A stretch of DNA of 15,591 nucleotides from CAIWXH01 sp964555675 (lineage in GTDB: Bacteria > Chloroflexota > Chloroflexia > Chloroflexales > Chloroflexaceae): contig CAZKTU010000150.1 of NCBI GenBank assembly GCA_964555675.1, positions 1-15,591 on the forward strand, written 5' to 3'. Shown piece by piece: positions 12,955-15,591 of the stretch. Numbering within the stretch: position 1 is the first letter of the stretch; each line of letters starts with the position of its first letter. The position numbers were made by a program, and so were the translations under genes. The notes below the pieces were generated by a model that saw only the letters and a list, made by a program, of their open reading frames with translations, had not been told where the DNA came from and ran no database searches.

Positions 12955-15591
12955 ATGCGCGTGCTCGAGACCCGCGTGTTCCGCGGCCCCAACCCCTACG
13001 GTTACCGCCCGGTCATCCGCATCACCCTCGACCTCGAGGAGCTCGAGGAGTACCCCTCCGACAAGCTCCCGGGCTTCAACGATAGGCTGGTCGAGCTGCT
13101 GCCCACCCTCCACGAGCATGGTTGCTCATACGGCGAGGCCGGCGGCTTCATCAGGCGCCTGCGCGAGGGCACCTGGATGGGCCATATCGTCGAGCATATC
13201 GCCCTCGAGCTGCAGTGCCTCGCCGGCACCGAGGTCACCTACGGCAAGACCCGCTCGGTCAAAGACCGCCACGGCGTCTACTATGTGATCTACTCCTACC
13301 AGGAGGAGCAGCTGGGCATCGACGCAGGCGAGCTCGCCCTGCGCCTGGTGCGCTCGCTGTTGCCCGACGAGCTGCCCAGCGCCCTGCACGGCGAAGAGCG
13401 GGCCGGCTTCGACTTTGTGACCGAGCGCGACGACCTGATCAGCCGCGCCCAGGATCTGGTGCTGGGCCCGACCACGGCCTCGATTGTCAACGAGGCGAAG
13501 AAGCGCGACATCCCCGCCATCCGGCTCGACGACCAGAGCCTGGTGCAGCTGGGCTACGGCAAGTACCAGCAGCGCATCAGGGCCTCGGTGACCGGCAAGA
13601 CCTCGAATATCGCGGTCGAGACGGCCAGCGATAAAGAGCTGACGATCAAACTGCTCGGCGATGTCGGCGTGCCAGTGCCGCGCCATCGCCGCGTCCGCTC
13701 GGCCGAAGAGGCCGCCGCCGCCGCCGAGGCCCTGGGCTACCCGCTGGTGGTCAAGCCCCTCGATGTGAGCCACGGGCGGGGTGTCAGCCTCAACCTGACC
13801 AGCGTCGACGAGGTGGTCAAGGCCTTCGCCATCGCCAACGAGTATACCTCGTCGGTGCTGGTCGAGACCTTCCTCTACGGCAAGGACTATCGCGTGCTGG
13901 TGATCAACGGCGACGTGGTTGCCGTCGCCGAGCGCGTGCCCGCCCATGTCGTGGGCGACGGGCGCCACAGCATCGCCCAGCTGATCGAGCTGGTCAATCG
14001 CGACCCGCGGCGCGGCTTCGGCCACGAGAAGGTGCTGACGAAGATCAAGATCAACCACCAGAGCGAGCTGCTGCTCGAGCGGGCGGGCTATACTTTGGAG
14101 ACGGTGCTGGCGGCCGGCGAGGTCTTCTTCCTGGCCGCGACGGCCAACCTCTCGACCGGCGGCACGGCGATCGACCGCACGGCCGAGATCCACTATGAGA
14201 CCCGCGAGATCGCCCGGCGCGCCGCCCTGGTGGTCGGCCTGGACGTGGCGGGCATCGACATCATCACCCCCGACATCAGCCAGCCCCTGCGCGAAGTCGG
14301 CGGCGGGATCGTCGAGGTCAACGCCGGGCCGGGCTTTCGCATGCACTTGCAGCCCAGCGAGGGCACACCCCGCAATGTGGCCCGCCATGTGGTTGATATG
14401 CTCTTCCCCAAGGGCCAGCCGGCGCGCATCCCCATCCTCAGCATCACCGGGACGAACGGCAAGACGACCACGGCGCGCATGGTCGCGCATATGCTCAAAA
14501 TGGGCGGCCAGCGGGTCGGCCTGACCACCACAGACGGGATCTATATCGACGGCGAGCTCTATATGAAGGGCGACATGACCGGCCCCTGGTCGGCGCGCAT
14601 GGTGCTGAAGGACCCCACGGTCGAGGCGGCGGTGCTCGAGACGGCCCGCGGCGGCATTCTGCGCGAGGGCATGGGCTTCGATCGCTGCGACGTGGGCTGC
14701 GTGCTGAATGTGAGCAACGACCACCTCGGCCAGCGTGGGGTCAATACGGTCGAAGAGATCGCCGAGATCAAGGCCCTGGTGGTCGAGGTGGTGCGCAAGG
14801 ACGGGGCCAGTGTGCTCAACGCCGACGATCCGCTGGTGGCGGCGATGGCCGAGCGGGCCGAGGGCCGCCTGATCTACTTCAGCATGCACGGCGGCGAGAG
14901 CGCGAGCGATCTGGTCAAGGAGCATATCGCCGAAGGCGGGACGGCGGTGGTGCTGCAGCCCGGAGTACGCGGCGAGATGATCGCGATCTACGACGCCGAG
15001 CAGTATATCCCGCTGCTCTGGACGCACCTGATCCCGGCGACCCTCGAGGGCAAGGCCAGGCATAATGTGGCCAACGCCCTGGCGGCCACGGCGGTAGCCT
15101 ACGCCCACGGGGTTAGCGTCGAAAACATCAGGCAGGGTCTGCGCACCTTCACGACGAGCTTCTACCAGGCGCCGGGGCGGCTCAATATCTTCGACGAGCA
15201 CCCCTTCCGCGTCCTGGTCGACTATGGGCACAACCCGGCCGCCTTCGCCGCCATGCGCGACCTGGTCGAGCGCCTGCGCCCCGGCTACGCGCGCGTGCTG
15301 GGCGTGGTCAGCGCGCCGGGCGACCGCCGCGACGTCGATATCGCCGAGGTGGGGGCCATCGCGGGCACCATGTTCGACCTGCTGCTGCTCAAGGAGGACG
15401 ACGACCGGCGCGGACGCGAGGAGGGGTCTATTATGTCAATTCTCGCGAAGGCGGCCCTTGGGGCGGGCATGCCGGCCGAGGGCATCGTGCAGGTGGGCGG
15501 CGAGCTCGACGCCGTGCGCTACGCCCTGGGCGCCGCCGAGCCCGGCGACCTGGTGGTGGTCTTCGCGGACAATATTACTGCGGTCTGGAAG
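12955..15591 (+). CDS. cphA: Cyanophycin synthetase, 3' partial
   Basis: CphA polymerises L-Asp and L-Arg into the nitrogen reserve cyanophycin, using ATP, in the cytosol. The ATG at 12955 follows GGAGG (12944-12948). All 879 codons to the window end are open and no stop is reached; typical CphA1 is about 870-900 residues, so little is missing. The N-terminal domain (1-160) holds HIVEH (77-81), the HxxEH motif of the primer-making cryptic peptidase site known in CphA1. The ATP-grasp domain (about 215-480) shows KPLDVSHGRGV (267-277) and GKDYRVLVINGDVVA. The Mur-ligase-like half has P-loop GTNGKTTT (499-506) and VDYGHNPAAF (755-764). Both ligase sites look intact, so this is CphA1-like, not the one-site CphA2. 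No cyanophycinase (cphB) lies in the window. The gene is divergent from the GAF-BTAD operon. Confidence 0.95.
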   Translation, partial: MRVLETRVFRGPNPYGYRPVIRITLDLEELEEYPSDKLPGFNDRLVELLPTLHEHGCSYGEAGGFIRRLREGTWMGHIVEHIALELQCLAGTEVTYGKTRSVKDRHGVYYVIYSYQEEQLGIDAGELALRLVRSLLPDELPSALHGEERAGFDFVTERDDLISRAQDLVLGPTTASIVNEAKKRDIPAIRLDDQSLVQLGYGKYQQRIRASVTGKTSNIAVETASDKELTIKLLGDVGVPVPRHRRVRSAEEAAAAAEALGYPLVVKPLDVSHGRGVSLNLTSVDEVVKAFAIANEYTSSVLVETFLYGKDYRVLVINGDVVAVAERVPAHVVGDGRHSIAQLIELVNRDPRRGFGHEKVLTKIKINHQSELLLERAGYTLETVLAAGEVFFLAATANLSTGGTAIDRTAEIHYETREIARRAALVVGLDVAGIDIITPDISQPLREVGGGIVEVNAGPGFRMHLQPSEGTPRNVARHVVDMLFPKGQPARIPILSITGTNGKTTTARMVAHMLKMGGQRVGLTTTDGIYIDGELYMKGDMTGPWSARMVLKDPTVEAAVLETARGGILREGMGFDRCDVGCVLNVSNDHLGQRGVNTVEEIAEIKALVVEVVRKDGASVLNADDPLVAAMAERAEGRLIYFSMHGGESASDLVKEHIAEGGTAVVLQPGVRGEMIAIYDAEQYIPLLWTHLIPATLEGKARHNVANALAATAVAYAHGVSVENIRQGLRTFTTSFYQAPGRLNIFDEHPFRVLVDYGHNPAAFAAMRDLVERLRPGYARVLGVVSAPGDRRDVDIAEVGAIAGTMFDLLLLKEDDDRRGREEGSIMSILAKAALGAGMPAEGIVQVGGELDAVRYALGAAEPGDLVVVFADNITAVWK

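Noticed and set aside
11919..13085. 388-codon plus-strand open frame running into the cphA start
   Set aside because: It is antisense to the GAF gene and then crosses the leader and the cphA start out of frame. It has no recognisable motifs and no convincing ribosome site.
13126..15231. 701-codon minus-strand open frame opposite cphA
   Set aside because: It has an Ala/Asp/His/Gly-rich composition typical of antisense GC-biased frames. The plus strand carries intact ATP-grasp and Mur-ligase motifs over the same bases.

Overview
The window is very GC-rich DNA with dense genes, strong third-position G/C bias and mostly good Shine-Dalgarno sites. The gene styles point to a filamentous Chloroflexota-like bacterium (Chloroflexales/Roseiflexineae type). 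The clues are a membrane-anchored protein with a long Pro/Ser/Thr linker and a beta-helix ending in NNWWGEDTGP, a Zn-ribbon/class III cyclase/AAA/TPR giant, a BTAD-domain regulator, a subtilase with a W-rich repeat tail, and a cyanophycin synthetase. The taxonomic call is inference from gene content, not a database result.

Layout. (1) 1-2000, plus strand: the last three quarters of the ClpB disaggregase. (2) 2097-2762: a stand-alone PhoU-like protein. (3) 2938-4743: a secreted or membrane-anchored beta-helix protein. (4) 4927-8253: a class IIIb-like nucleotide cyclase fused to an AAA ATPase and TPRs. It ends at a strong hairpin shared with (5), the convergent minus-strand subtilase at 10474-8366. 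(6) 12686-11598 and 11590-10586, minus strand: a tightly coupled two-gene unit with a MshEN-like/GAF sensor followed by a HEAT/wHTH/BTAD regulator. (7) 12955-15591, plus strand: cyanophycin synthetase, divergent from the regulator pair and cut by the window end after 879 codons.

How the parts may work together. Two genes are stress or phosphate housekeeping (ClpB, PhoU) and two encode exported proteins (beta-helix, subtilase). The right half looks like a signalling and nitrogen-storage locus. There a GAF sensor and a BTAD transcription factor are transcribed head-to-head with cphA across a 268-bp region. That region holds outward-facing extended -10 boxes and, just before cphA, four tandem CCTCCTG heptamers. 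The heptamers are anti-Shine-Dalgarno repeats that can pair with the cphA ribosome binding site or with an upstream CAGGAGG. The cyclase gene and cphA also share a similar promoter-like sequence ending in GTATACTAG. These are the least ordinary signals in the window. No RNA genes, CRISPR arrays, insertion sequences or origins were seen, and no gap without a gene exceeds 268 bp.
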